In this document: positions 25,169 to 32,911 of the stretch, in pieces
How positions within the stretch are numbered: the stretch's first letter is position 1
Layout: each line of letters begins with the position of its first letter
Position numbers and translations under genes: made by a program
Notes under the pieces: generated by a model
Databases searched by the model: none
Told to the model about the DNA's origin: nothing
The model's input: the letters and a program-made list of their open reading frames with translations, nothing else
DNA from: a virus
Strand: one strand, 5' to 3'
IMG/VR virus record: IMGVR_UViG_3300007236_000007
Coordinates: 1 to 44,614 of that record
DNA: 44,614 nucleotides

Positions 25169-27547
25169 ATGTCAAATGTTCTATTTACAAAGAACTCCAA
25201 AAGTCTCCTAGCCAAACTGATGGCAGAAGAAGACCTTACGGTTCAACATCGTAAAGTTGAAACCGCGTTTTTTGACGTTGAAAAACGTCTATTAGTTGTA
25301 CCAATTTGGAAAGATATGTCCGATAACCTTTATGACTTGTTTATGGGTCATGAAGTCGGACATGCTTTATATACTCCAGCGGATACAGAAGTTCTCCAAG
25401 AAGCAATCGGCCGTTCCAACAAAGACTTTGTAAACGTAGTCGAAGATGCTCGTATTGAGAAAATGATGAAAATAAAATTCCCTGGCTTGCGGGCTCCTTT
25501 CTACAAAGGATATCAAGAGTTAAATGAGCGGGATTTCTTTGGGACAAATAATAAAGAAATTTCTACCTTTTCTTTCATTGACCGTATCAATCTGTTTTAC
25601 AAATCTTCAATGAATGATTTTGATTTTAACATGATATTTTCAGAAGAAGAAAAACCTCTTGTGAAGAAAGTTGGAAAAACAGAAACTTTCGAAGAAGTTG
25701 CAGCTGTTGCAGAAGAGATTTACAATTTCATCAAAGATAAAGTTCAAAATCGTCAAGAACAGAATTCCCAACAAAGTGGTGGTGAAGGTTCTGGTGAACA
25801 ATCTCAAAATTCAGAAATGTCAGAACTAAAAGATGACAATTCACACTCTTCTTCATCTTCTCAAACTGAAACTGAAAATGAAAATGAAGAAGAAAATCAA
25901 ACGGATGGTTCCGGCGATGGCGGTTCTTCTGATGATACAGGTGAAGATGAACAAAATTCACAAGAATCTGGTAGTTCTTCTAATTCTTCTGATGAAGAAT
26001 CTGATGGAGAAAATGGAAAATCTTATACATCAGCTGAAGAAGAACAAAATGCAAATGATGTTGCATCATTGGGCGGTGGAAGTGGTTTCTCTGACCCTGA
26101 TGAATTTTCCTCTAAAACTGACAATTCAATGTCAGAAAATATGTCACAAATGATTGATCGTATGGCAGATAATATTGAATATTACACATTATCTGATTTA
26201 AATCTGAAAGATCATGTGATAAGTCATGATATGATTCATGATGCAATCGATGCGGCCAAAACTTATTTTTACAATAACTCAGATTGGACTAGTTTTGCAA
26301 AAAATAATGTAGACAAGATTTCTCTTTACAAAAAAGTATTGAGTGATAATAACGCTACTATAAACTATCTTGTAAAAGAATTTGAAATGAAAAAATCTGC
26401 ACAAGAATATGCAGCGAGTTATGAAACAAAATCTGGAAATCTGAATACCAGCAAAATTTGGAGTTACAAACTAAATGATGATATCTTCAAACGTAAATCG
26501 ATTACTCCAGAAGGCAAAAATCATGGCATGGTAATGATGGTCGATTGGTCGGGTTCTATGCACTCTATGCTATATAAGACCGTTGTTCAAACTGTTGTCC
26601 TTGCCACATTTTGTAAACGTGTTGGAATTCCTTTTGATGTTTACAATTTTTCTGATCAAAACCGAGATTATGATGATGGTAAAAAGTTGTTTGCCGATCA
26701 AAAGAACGGTGTTTATAACAATCGGACATTTATCCATAATAATGTTAAACTTCATCATGTTCTCAGCAGTTCAATGAAAAAATCAGAATTTATCAGGGCA
26801 TGTAACAACTATCTGTTTTTGGCTTGGGGATTGAACAATTGTTATGGATTGATGCGTTCCAGCAAATTGCCTCATAATGTCGATCTTCAGCTTGGTGGAA
26901 CTCCTCTAAATCAAAGTTTGATGATTCTTGACAAAGTTGTTCATGAATTCAAACGGAAACATTCTGTAGAAAAAATGAACTTTGTTGTTTTGAGTGATGG
27001 TGCTGCCGGCGATACAATTGAGATAGTTGATGAAAATTCTGGTTGGCATCGTTCAGTTGCAGCAACTTGGCGGCATCATCCCAAAACTTCTGTGGTTTAT
27101 CATGAGCGTTCAAAAAAGACTTTCGTTCATCAACAAGGTTATCGTTCTAAAAATAAAAATGCAAAAAATCCTACTGAGTTTCTTGTCGAAACAATGAAAG
27201 AAGTTCATGGTGCAAAATCGATTGGATTTTACATTATAGACCGTACTTATGATCTAAATAACGCAATTCGGGCATATGTATTTCGGGATCGTGATGGATA
27301 CCATATGTATAATAACGAACTTTCAAAAGTTCGTTCAGAGTGTCGCAAAAATGGGTTTTGTGCAGCAAAAGATTGTGGGTATGATGAATACTATATTCTT
27401 GATATGCGTACTCAAAATGAAGATAGTGAACTTGAAGTTGATGAAAATATGACAAAAGCAAAGATTGCCAAACAGTTTTCAAAATTCCAAGGTTCAAAGA
27501 AAACCAGTCGGCAAATGTTAAATAAATTTGTCGATATCGTGAAGTAA
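25169..27547 (+). CDS. Metallopeptidase-VWA protein (CobT-like), partner of CobS-like ATPase
   Basis: 792 residues. The N-terminal zinc-peptidase signature HEVGH (61-65) and downstream VVEDARIE with Glu92 are the expected metal ligands. Residues about 195-310 form a long Ser/Asp/Glu/Asn/Gln-rich acidic linker. The C-terminal half is a von Willebrand A domain with MIDAS motif DWSGS (about 458-462) and a conserved SDGAAGD further on. The layout resembles CobT-like proteins that act with MoxR/CobS ATPases, and such an ATPase is the next gene. It may be an ATPase-regulated protease or a chaperone rather than a cobalt chelatase. The ATG at 25169 is preferred to the GTG just before it. Confidence 0.8.
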   Translation: MSNVLFTKNSKSLLAKLMAEEDLTVQHRKVETAFFDVEKRLLVVPIWKDMSDNLYDLFMGHEVGHALYTPADTEVLQEAIGRSNKDFVNVVEDARIEKMMKIKFPGLRAPFYKGYQELNERDFFGTNNKEISTFSFIDRINLFYKSSMNDFDFNMIFSEEEKPLVKKVGKTETFEEVAAVAEEIYNFIKDKVQNRQEQNSQQSGGEGSGEQSQNSEMSELKDDNSHSSSSSQTETENENEEENQTDGSGDGGSSDDTGEDEQNSQESGSSSNSSDEESDGENGKSYTSAEEEQNANDVASLGGGSGFSDPDEFSSKTDNSMSENMSQMIDRMADNIEYYTLSDLNLKDHVISHDMIHDAIDAAKTYFYNNSDWTSFAKNNVDKISLYKKVLSDNNATINYLVKEFEMKKSAQEYAASYETKSGNLNTSKIWSYKLNDDIFKRKSITPEGKNHGMVMMVDWSGSMHSMLYKTVVQTVVLATFCKRVGIPFDVYNFSDQNRDYDDGKKLFADQKNGVYNNRTFIHNNVKLHHVLSSSMKKSEFIRACNNYLFLAWGLNNCYGLMRSSKLPHNVDLQLGGTPLNQSLMILDKVVHEFKRKHSVEKMNFVVLSDGAAGDTIEIVDENSGWHRSVAATWRHHPKTSVVYHERSKKTFVHQQGYRSKNKNAKNPTEFLVETMKEVHGAKSIGFYIIDRTYDLNNAIRAYVFRDRDGYHMYNNELSKVRSECRKNGFCAAKDCGYDEYYILDMRTQNEDSELEVDENMTKAKIAKQFSKFQGSKKTSRQMLNKFVDIVK

Positions 27548-27556
27548 AAAATGAAA

Positions 27557-27575
27557 AGCCCTTGACAAAAGGGCT
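27557..27575 (+). repeat. Hairpin around the -35 box of the cobS promoter
   Basis: 7-bp stem AGCCCTT/AAGGGCT with a 5-base loop that includes part of TTGACA. A second palindrome, CTATCA-TT-TGATAG (27574-27587), fills the spacer. They may be operators, or the first may end transcription from the gene upstream. Confidence 0.65.
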
Positions 27576-27590
27576 ATCATTTGATAGCAT
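27562..27590 (+). promoter_or_regulatory. Sigma70-type promoter of cobS-like gene
   Basis: TTGACA, 17-base spacer, TAGCAT, identical in both boxes and spacer length to the promoter at 25102. TGATGATTC again follows after 11 bases (27602-27610). Confidence 0.75.
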
Positions 27591-27638
27591 AATAATGTAA
27601 TTGATGATTCGTGAAACCTTCCAAGTGGAGAATATATA

Positions 27639-28799
27639 ATGTGGAATAAAACGAAAAAAATTGAGTTTCTTACGAAACTCATGGCAGAAAGTGGTTCTAT
27701 TGTTTCCAAACAAGAAATCAAGTCAGCGGCTTCCGCTTTTGGTGAATCAAGTCCACAATGGATGTGGAAACCAGAATTTCGCGCCGGACATGGTAAATAT
27801 GATGTTTCAAAATATGCAATGAAACTCACTGGTAATGTAGTCCAGATGAAACCAGTTGCACAAACAATGACTGCTGTTCCTACTACAGTAGTTTTGCCTG
27901 AACGTCATATCGATTCTCTCGTTCCAGAGAAAGATCCTAACTTTGTGAAATTTGGATTTTACAATGATTTGAAAACTATCCTTCAATCAAAAATGTTCTA
28001 TCCTGTTTTCATTACTGGTTTGTCTGGTAACGGTAAAACTTATGGAACACAACAACTTTGTGCCCAACTAAATCGTGAATGTATCACGGTTCCTATTACA
28101 ATAGAAACTGATGAATCTGACCTTCTTGGCGACAAAACTCTTGTTGATGGTAATGTTCTGTTTTCTCAGGGCCCTGTAATTGACGCAATGGAACGTGGCG
28201 CAGTTCTTATTCTTGATGAAGTTGACCTTGCATCAAATAAAATTATGTGTTTGCAATCCATTATTGATGGTAAAGGTGTTTACCTCAAAAAAGATAATCG
28301 GTTTGTAAAACCAGCTCCCGGCTTTACTGTGATTGCTACAGCAAACACAAAAGGTAAAGGTTCTGATGATGGACGTTTCATTGGTACTAATGTAATGAAC
28401 GAGGCGTTTCTTGAGCGTTTCAAAATTACATTTGAACAAGAATATCCCAATCAATCAGTTGAGAAAAAAATTCTCAGCAACCATCTGCAATCTTGCAAAG
28501 GTTCTGTTACTGATGAAGATGTGTCGGTGATTGAAAATCTTACGGTTTGGGCATCTGCCATTCGTAAAACCTTTGAAGAGGGTGGGATTGATGAAATCAT
28601 TTCGACTCGGCGTTTGGTTCACATTGTAGAAACATTCTCTATCTTTGGAAATGTTTTGAAGGCTGTTGAACTTTGTACAAATCGTTTTGATGATGATACG
28701 AAAGCATCATTTGTAGATCTATTTTCCAAAATTTATGGCGGAGAAGAAATCAATGAAACTGAAACTGAAGAAACATATGAAGAGGAAGTACCCTTTTGA
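27639..28799 (+). CDS. cobS: CobS/MoxR-type AAA+ ATPase
   Basis: 386 residues. Walker A GLSGNGKT (about 127-134), the MoxR-type ETDESDLLGD segment, Walker B AVLILDEVDLA, sensor region TVIATANTKGKGSDDGRF, and arginine-bearing STRRLVH near residue 325. It is related to CobS, the ATPase of aerobic cobaltochelatase, and is common in marine T4-like phages. The first 100 residues are a separate helical domain. The adjacent VWA/peptidase gene with a matching promoter makes this a MoxR-VWA type pair. A direct role in cobalamin synthesis is possible but unproven. The C-terminus is acidic and overlaps the next start. Confidence 0.9.
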   Translation: MWNKTKKIEFLTKLMAESGSIVSKQEIKSAASAFGESSPQWMWKPEFRAGHGKYDVSKYAMKLTGNVVQMKPVAQTMTAVPTTVVLPERHIDSLVPEKDPNFVKFGFYNDLKTILQSKMFYPVFITGLSGNGKTYGTQQLCAQLNRECITVPITIETDESDLLGDKTLVDGNVLFSQGPVIDAMERGAVLILDEVDLASNKIMCLQSIIDGKGVYLKKDNRFVKPAPGFTVIATANTKGKGSDDGRFIGTNVMNEAFLERFKITFEQEYPNQSVEKKILSNHLQSCKGSVTDEDVSVIENLTVWASAIRKTFEEGGIDEIISTRRLVHIVETFSIFGNVLKAVELCTNRFDDDTKASFVDLFSKIYGGEEINETETEETYEEEVPF

Positions 28800-29101
28800 T
28801 AGACTATAAATTCAATGAAGATGTATTGCTCGAAGAAGTTCGAGCATACATTGATAAGACCTACGAAGGTCATTATTCTAAAAACACATACCAATCAACT
28901 GAAGTAATCATGGGCAGAGGACATGGTGAAGGTTTTTGTATGGGCAATATAGACAAATACTCTAATCGATATGGTAAAAAAGGTTCCACAGAAGATTGGA
29001 GAAAAGACTTGCTTAAAATCATTCATTATGGTATACTGGCTTTATATAATCATGATATGACTTATGGAGAAAATGATGAGCATCAATCTGAAACATTCTG
29101 A
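28796..29101 (+). CDS. DUF3310-like small protein
   Basis: 101 residues. The best start is TTG at 28796, overlapping the cobS stop and preceded by AGAGGAAG at good spacing; no suitable ATG exists until mid-protein. The sequence (EVRAYIDKTYEGHY, RGHGEGFCMGNIDKYSNRYGK, LLKIIHYGILALY) matches the small phage DUF3310/SaV family, found next to replication genes and sometimes labelled nucleotide kinase without firm evidence. The conserved N-x-x-K-Y-x-x-R-Y/F-G core is present. Confidence 0.7.
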   Translation: MIDYKFNEDVLLEEVRAYIDKTYEGHYSKNTYQSTEVIMGRGHGEGFCMGNIDKYSNRYGKKGSTEDWRKDLLKIIHYGILALYNHDMTYGENDEHQSETF

Positions 29102-29237
29102 TAACTTGGATCGAGACTATAAAAAACTCAGCAAGGGCAGAAAAGAATATGTCAAAAAAATGGCATCAAAACAAAAACAAACTATTTCTAATTACTTGAA
29201 TTCTAAATATGGAGAAATTGAAAATGAAATTGAGTGA
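29076..29237 (+). CDS. Small basic protein, overlapping both neighbours
   Basis: 53 residues starting MSINLKHSDNLDRDYKKL, with a TATGGAGA ribosome-binding site just upstream. It overlaps the previous gene by 26 bases and the clamp gene by 14. It is Lys-rich in the middle and looks helical. T4 also has small genes (45.2, rpbA) between 46 and 45, but I see no similarity. Coding status rests on the ribosome-binding site, an open frame filling an otherwise 120-base gap, and the overlap style of the genome. Confidence 0.5.
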   Translation: MSINLKHSDNLDRDYKKLSKGRKEYVKKMASKQKQTISNYLNSKYGEIENEIE

Positions 29238-29922
29238 GCAAACGCAAAATATATTGAAGAATTATTCGACTATTAATCAGTCAATTTACTTGAAAAAAGG
29301 AAGTCGATTATCCACTATTTCTGTTATGAGAAACATTTTATCAGCAACTGATGTAAGTGAAGAATTTCCAGTAGATTTTTGCATTTATGATTTGGGAAAA
29401 TTTCTAAATCTTTTGAAGATTTATCCAGAACTAGATTTTCATGATAAGTTTGTCATGATGAGCAATGGAGCAAAGACATATAAATTTATGGCTGCCGAAC
29501 CATCTATTATTGTCTATGTTGAGAATACTTTTGCATTAGAAGGTAGTGATAACAATCCAGAAGGATCGAAACCTTCGCCGGATTGGGATATTAATGTAAA
29601 GCTTCCAAATTCTACACTACATACTATCAATCAAGTGGCATCCATTTCTGGACTTCCTGATTATTCATTGTCAACAAAAGACGATGGAGTTGTTTATTTT
29701 TGTGCATTGGATAAAAAAGATGATACATCCAATGTTGCTGAAGAACCAGTTGGTGAATCAAATGCAACATTTAATATGTACTTCCGTTCAGAAAACCTAA
29801 AGCTAATCGAAGGTGATTATGATGTAGGGATTTCTAAAAATAAAATCTCAACTTTCCGACACCAGAAATTGCCAATTCAATATTGGATTACACTTGAACA
29901 AGATTCGACTTATGGGGAGTAA
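29224..29922 (+). CDS. 45: Sliding clamp gp45
   Basis: 232 residues (T4 gp45 is 228). The opening MKLSEQTQNILKNYSTINQS matches T4 (MKLSKDTTALLKNFATINSG) and fixes the start at 29224, with GGAGA upstream, rather than an in-frame ATG 15 bases earlier. Other family segments are FPVDFCIYDLGKFLNLL, MYFRSENLKLIEGDYDVGIS and WITLEQDSTYG. It is the trimeric clamp that gives polymerase processivity and activates late transcription with gp55. gp44 follows immediately. Confidence 0.92.
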   Translation: MKLSEQTQNILKNYSTINQSIYLKKGSRLSTISVMRNILSATDVSEEFPVDFCIYDLGKFLNLLKIYPELDFHDKFVMMSNGAKTYKFMAAEPSIIVYVENTFALEGSDNNPEGSKPSPDWDINVKLPNSTLHTINQVASISGLPDYSLSTKDDGVVYFCALDKKDDTSNVAEEPVGESNATFNMYFRSENLKLIEGDYDVGISKNKISTFRHQKLPIQYWITLEQDSTYGE

Positions 29923-29924
29923 GT

Positions 29925-30875
29925 ATGGACAATTTTTTATGGGTAGAAAAATATCGTCCATCCGATATCGATAATTGTATTCTAACTGATGAACTAAAAT
30001 CAACATTCAAAGAGTTTGTTGATACAGGAAGTTTACCCAATCTCCTATTGTCTGGCGGGCCAGGTGTTGGTAAAACAACTCTGGCTCGTGCCTTGTGCAA
30101 TGAGATGAAAATGGACTATATCTTAATCAACGGTTCCGAAGATAGTGGTATTGATGTTCTAAGAAATAAGATTCGAAACTATGCATCAACTGTAAGTTTT
30201 GATACTGGAAATAGTAAAGAATTTGGAAAGGTTATCATTTTAGACGAAGCGGATTATCTAAATCCACAATCAACTCAGCCCGCTCTGCGTGGATTCATTG
30301 AAGAGTTTTCTGGTAATTGTAGATTTATTCTTACATGCAATTTCAAGAATCGTATCATTGAACCACTGCATAGTAGATGTTCTCTTGTAGAATTTAAAAT
30401 CAAAAAATCTGACAAACCAAAATTGGCAGGAACTTTTTTCAATAGAGTAAAAACTATTCTTGATAAAGAAAATATTTCTTATAAAGAAAAGGTGGTTGTG
30501 GAACTTGTAATGAAACATTTTCCAGATTGGAGAAGAGTCTTAAATGAACTCCAGAGATATTCTGTTGGTGGTGAAATAGATGAAGGCCTTCTAACTGATG
30601 TGGGAGAGGTAAATATAAACAAACTCACATCGGCGATGAAGGATAAGAATTTCACAGAGATTAGAGGATGGACAACTCAGAACTTGGATAATGATCCAAA
30701 TACTTTATATAGAAAAATCTATGATGGACTGTATGAACACGCAGAACCATCTTCAATTCCTCAAGCAGTTGTGACTATTGCAGACTATTCATACAAGTCT
30801 GCATTTGTTGCCGATCAAGAAATAAATCTTGTGGCGTGTTTGACAGAGTTGATGATGGAGTGTGATTGGAAATGA
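29925..30875 (+). CDS. 44: Clamp loader large subunit gp44
   Basis: 316 residues (T4 gp44 is 319). AAA+ ATPase with the opening FLWVEKYRPSDIDNCIL, Walker A SGGPGVGKTT (about 44-53), Walker B KVIILDEAD (about 103-111), sensor-1 RFILTCNFKNRI and the SRC motif (HSRCSLVEF) with the arginine finger. It forms the clamp loader with gp62 and opens gp45 rings at primer ends. Its stop overlaps the next start. Confidence 0.95.
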   Translation: MDNFLWVEKYRPSDIDNCILTDELKSTFKEFVDTGSLPNLLLSGGPGVGKTTLARALCNEMKMDYILINGSEDSGIDVLRNKIRNYASTVSFDTGNSKEFGKVIILDEADYLNPQSTQPALRGFIEEFSGNCRFILTCNFKNRIIEPLHSRCSLVEFKIKKSDKPKLAGTFFNRVKTILDKENISYKEKVVVELVMKHFPDWRRVLNELQRYSVGGEIDEGLLTDVGEVNINKLTSAMKDKNFTEIRGWTTQNLDNDPNTLYRKIYDGLYEHAEPSSIPQAVVTIADYSYKSAFVADQEINLVACLTELMMECDWK

Positions 30876-31093
30876 TAAAACCAAATACAACATTCTATTT
30901 AAATGTGAGAGACATTGAAATTATTGAACAAGCTCTCAGGGCAAAAGCAGGCCGAAGAGGCCTTGCTATCGCTCAGGGAGAAACAAGCGATAAACTTAGA
31001 GAAGAGATGCATGAAATTCAAGATTTATTAGGAAGAATTCATGAACAAAAAACATGGTATCGGCCTCAAAAAGATATATATGTGAGTGGATAA
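30872..31093 (+). CDS. Conserved small hypothetical protein after gp44
   Basis: 73 residues from the ATG at 30872, which overlaps the gp44 stop. NVRDIEIIEQALRAKAGRR followed by EIQDLLGRIHEQKTWYRP resembles a short helical protein that recurs in this position in marine T4-like phages. Function is unknown. The pattern of two amphipathic helices suggests a small binding partner of the replication complex, but nothing proves it. Confidence 0.7.
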   Translation: MIKPNTTFYLNVRDIEIIEQALRAKAGRRGLAIAQGETSDKLREEMHEIQDLLGRIHEQKTWYRPQKDIYVSG

Positions 31094-31114
31094 TGATAAA
31101 AAAGGAATTATATA

Positions 31115-31657
31115 ATGGAAAGAGTAAAAGAATATGCATTAACTGCATTTAATTCTATGCGGGCAAATGCGAATAGATGGAATAAAAATATCGGCGATGG
31201 AGAGAGATCAATATCAAGAATATTTTACGACCAAGTTTTTTCTTCAGGTGAAAAACCTAGCGGATTATCTACAGTTCCTAAAATAGATCAAGCGAATGAG
31301 AAAATGTGTCATGATCATTATCTTAAACCACAATCAGTTGCTAAATTTATAATGGACACTAAATTTCATTTAGAAGATTTTGATTCATTTTTTCAAATTT
31401 TTGAAATGTGTAGATCTACACATTTCATAACAAAAAAACAAAATGAAATATTAAAAAAATCTACAAAAAATGGAACTATTCTTACAAAATATACATATAC
31501 TGAAAATAAATTTATTTTATATAAGGAAAATGTTTTAGTTGATAACCATCCTATATTGGAAGTTCCAGAATATTACTCCGATTGGGAAATAAAATATAGA
31601 GAAAATGGTTTTACAGCTTTATGTTCTCCAAAAATAACTTTGGATAATTTCTTATGA
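31115..31657 (+). CDS. Hypothetical protein between gp44 and gp62
   Basis: 180 residues behind an AAGGAATT ribosome-binding site. Not assigned to a known function. A DHYLKPQSVAKFIMD segment (about 67-81), then DFDSFFQIFEMCRSTHFITKKQNE, resembles hypothetical proteins scattered in marine phages. The codons are more A/T-rich and the Lys content higher than in the flanking replication genes, and it interrupts the usual 44-62 pair, so it may be a late insertion. Its last 4 bases overlap the gp62 start. Confidence 0.65.
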   Translation: MERVKEYALTAFNSMRANANRWNKNIGDGERSISRIFYDQVFSSGEKPSGLSTVPKIDQANEKMCHDHYLKPQSVAKFIMDTKFHLEDFDSFFQIFEMCRSTHFITKKQNEILKKSTKNGTILTKYTYTENKFILYKENVLVDNHPILEVPEYYSDWEIKYRENGFTALCSPKITLDNFL

Positions 31658-32040
31658 GTTACGATTTATTTAAAGATTATGTGCCAGCAATTTCTCATAC
31701 TAAAAAGAGATTGATGGATTCTTTGGACGAAGAATGGGAAAAGAAGTATCAATCATTTTTGGTAAATAGAAACTTTTCTAATTATCACGATACTATTATG
31801 TATGCAAATGAAATGAATATGCGTCCTCATATGGACAAAAAAATGCAATTTGATTATTTACTAAATAGTATACGTCCAAGGAAAAGATTTTCGCCTTGGC
31901 ATAAAAAGTCTATTCATAATGATTTTAATCATGTAAAAGAATATTATGGATATAATAATAAAAAAACAGAGGAAGCTCTTAATATCCTCTCAAGCGAACA
32001 GATTGATGAAATTAAGAGCAAACTGAATAAAGGCGGATAA
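31654..32040 (+). CDS. 62: Clamp loader small subunit gp62
   Basis: 128 residues, the short form usual in marine T4-like phages (T4 gp62 is 187). Conserved segments are YVPAISHTKKRLMDS, FLVNRNFSNYHDTIMYANEM, HMDKKMQFDYLLNSIRPRKRFSPW and EYYGYNNKKTEEALNIL. It completes the gp44/gp62 clamp loader. It starts within the stop of the preceding gene (ATGA overlap) and is followed by regA. Confidence 0.88.
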   Translation: MSYDLFKDYVPAISHTKKRLMDSLDEEWEKKYQSFLVNRNFSNYHDTIMYANEMNMRPHMDKKMQFDYLLNSIRPRKRFSPWHKKSIHNDFNHVKEYYGYNNKKTEEALNILSSEQIDEIKSKLNKGG

Positions 32041-32042
32041 TT

Positions 32043-32432
32043 ATGTCGATTTTAGAATCACTAGTAGAAGTCACTCTTAGCGATCAAGAGGACTTCTTAA
32101 AAATAAGAGAAACACTCACTAGAATTGGTGTTGCATCTAAAAAAGATAAAAAACTTTATCAATCTTGTCACATTCTTCACAAACAGGGTAAATACTACAT
32201 TGTTCATTTCAAAGAGCTATTTAAGCTTGATGGAAAATCATCTGATTTTTCAGAAAATGATAGAGCAAGAAGAAATACAATCGTTAACCTTTTAAAAGAA
32301 TGGGGATTGATTAATATTATCAAAGAAGATGAACATGTTGATGCACCAATTTCACAGATAAAAATTCTCTCTCATAAAGAAAAAGATGATTGGGAATTAG
32401 TACCTAAATATAATATTGGAAGAAAGAAATAA
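32043..32432 (+). CDS. regA: Translational repressor RegA
   Basis: 129 residues (T4 RegA is 122). It is strongly conserved: FLKIRETLTRIGVASKKDKK, LYQSCHILHKQGKYYIVHFK, LLKEWGLINII and WELVPKYNIG. RegA binds AU-rich translation start sites of early phage mRNAs and shuts down their synthesis, including the clamp and clamp-loader genes just upstream and often its own. Its last base is the first base of the next ATG. Confidence 0.95.
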   Translation: MSILESLVEVTLSDQEDFLKIRETLTRIGVASKKDKKLYQSCHILHKQGKYYIVHFKELFKLDGKSSDFSENDRARRNTIVNLLKEWGLINIIKEDEHVDAPISQIKILSHKEKDDWELVPKYNIGRKK

Positions 32433-32806
32433 TGACTAACTTCGAAAAAGTGAAAGAATTTATGGAAACATACGGGCAAGAAGTGTTAACTGATGCTCGT
32501 TTTCCAGATGCAAATACTATCGCACTTAGAAATGAGTTGATAGAAGAAGAACTAAATGAACTGAAACAAGCCTCGCTTGAGGATGAAGAATTGGTTGATG
32601 TTGCAGATGCACTAACTGACTTATTATATGTCGTTTATGGAGCTGGACATGCATATGGAATTGATTTAGATAGATGTTTTGAAGAAGTACATCGTTCTAA
32701 CATGTCTAAATTAGGCGAAGATGGAAAGCCAATTTACAGAGAAGATGGAAAAGTACTCAAGGGCCCAAATTTTTTTGACCCTGACTTGAGAAAAATTGTT
32801 TTTTGA
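32432..32806 (+). CDS. mazG: MazG-like nucleotide pyrophosphohydrolase
   Basis: 124 residues of the all-alpha NTP pyrophosphatase superfamily. The metal-binding ExxE...ExxD pattern is present: LIEEELNELKQA near residues 36-47 and ELVDVADALTDLLYVVYGAG near 52-72. The C-terminus (SNMSKLGEDGKPIYREDGKV, LKGPNFFDPDL) is the phosphoribosyl-ATP-pyrophosphatase-like form often seen in phages. It probably hydrolyses a noncanonical or regulatory nucleotide; the substrate cannot be read from sequence. It is coupled to regA by a one-base overlap. Confidence 0.88.
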   Translation: MTNFEKVKEFMETYGQEVLTDARFPDANTIALRNELIEEELNELKQASLEDEELVDVADALTDLLYVVYGAGHAYGIDLDRCFEEVHRSNMSKLGEDGKPIYREDGKVLKGPNFFDPDLRKIVF

Positions 32807-32813
32807 TTATATA
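32786..32813 (+). promoter_or_regulatory. Weak candidate promoter of hsp20
   Basis: TTGAGA, 16-base spacer, TATATA at the end of the mazG gene. An AT-rich run makes the -10 placement uncertain, but a start site here would give the structured 90-base leader described below. Confidence 0.35.
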
Positions 32814-32825
32814 TAGTATAGGATC

Positions 32826-32904
32826 GTGGATTCCTTCACGCTTTGCGGTAAAATCCACTTGGTGCTCATTAGAGGCCAATTTCAAAACCTTGCTTAATAG
32901 GAGG
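32826..32904 (+). promoter_or_regulatory. Structured hsp20 leader with ROSE-like RNA thermometer
   Basis: Three hairpins in the leader. First, GTGGATT/AATCCAC (32826-32858). Second, TTGG-CTC/GAG-CCAA (32859-32879). Third, CCTTGCT (32888-32894) pairing with the ribosome-binding site AGGAGG (32899-32904) across loop TAAT, leaving one bulged G. TTGCT against AGGA with a bulged G is the signature of ROSE thermometers, which control small heat-shock genes. The ATG follows 7 bases later. Confidence 0.6.
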
Positions 32905-32911
32905 AAAAAAC

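Noticed and set aside
25833-26153. Plus-strand frame inside the acidic linker of the VWA/peptidase gene
   Set aside because: It is a Met/Lys/Leu-rich frame-shift shadow of a low-complexity region, without a ribosome-binding site.
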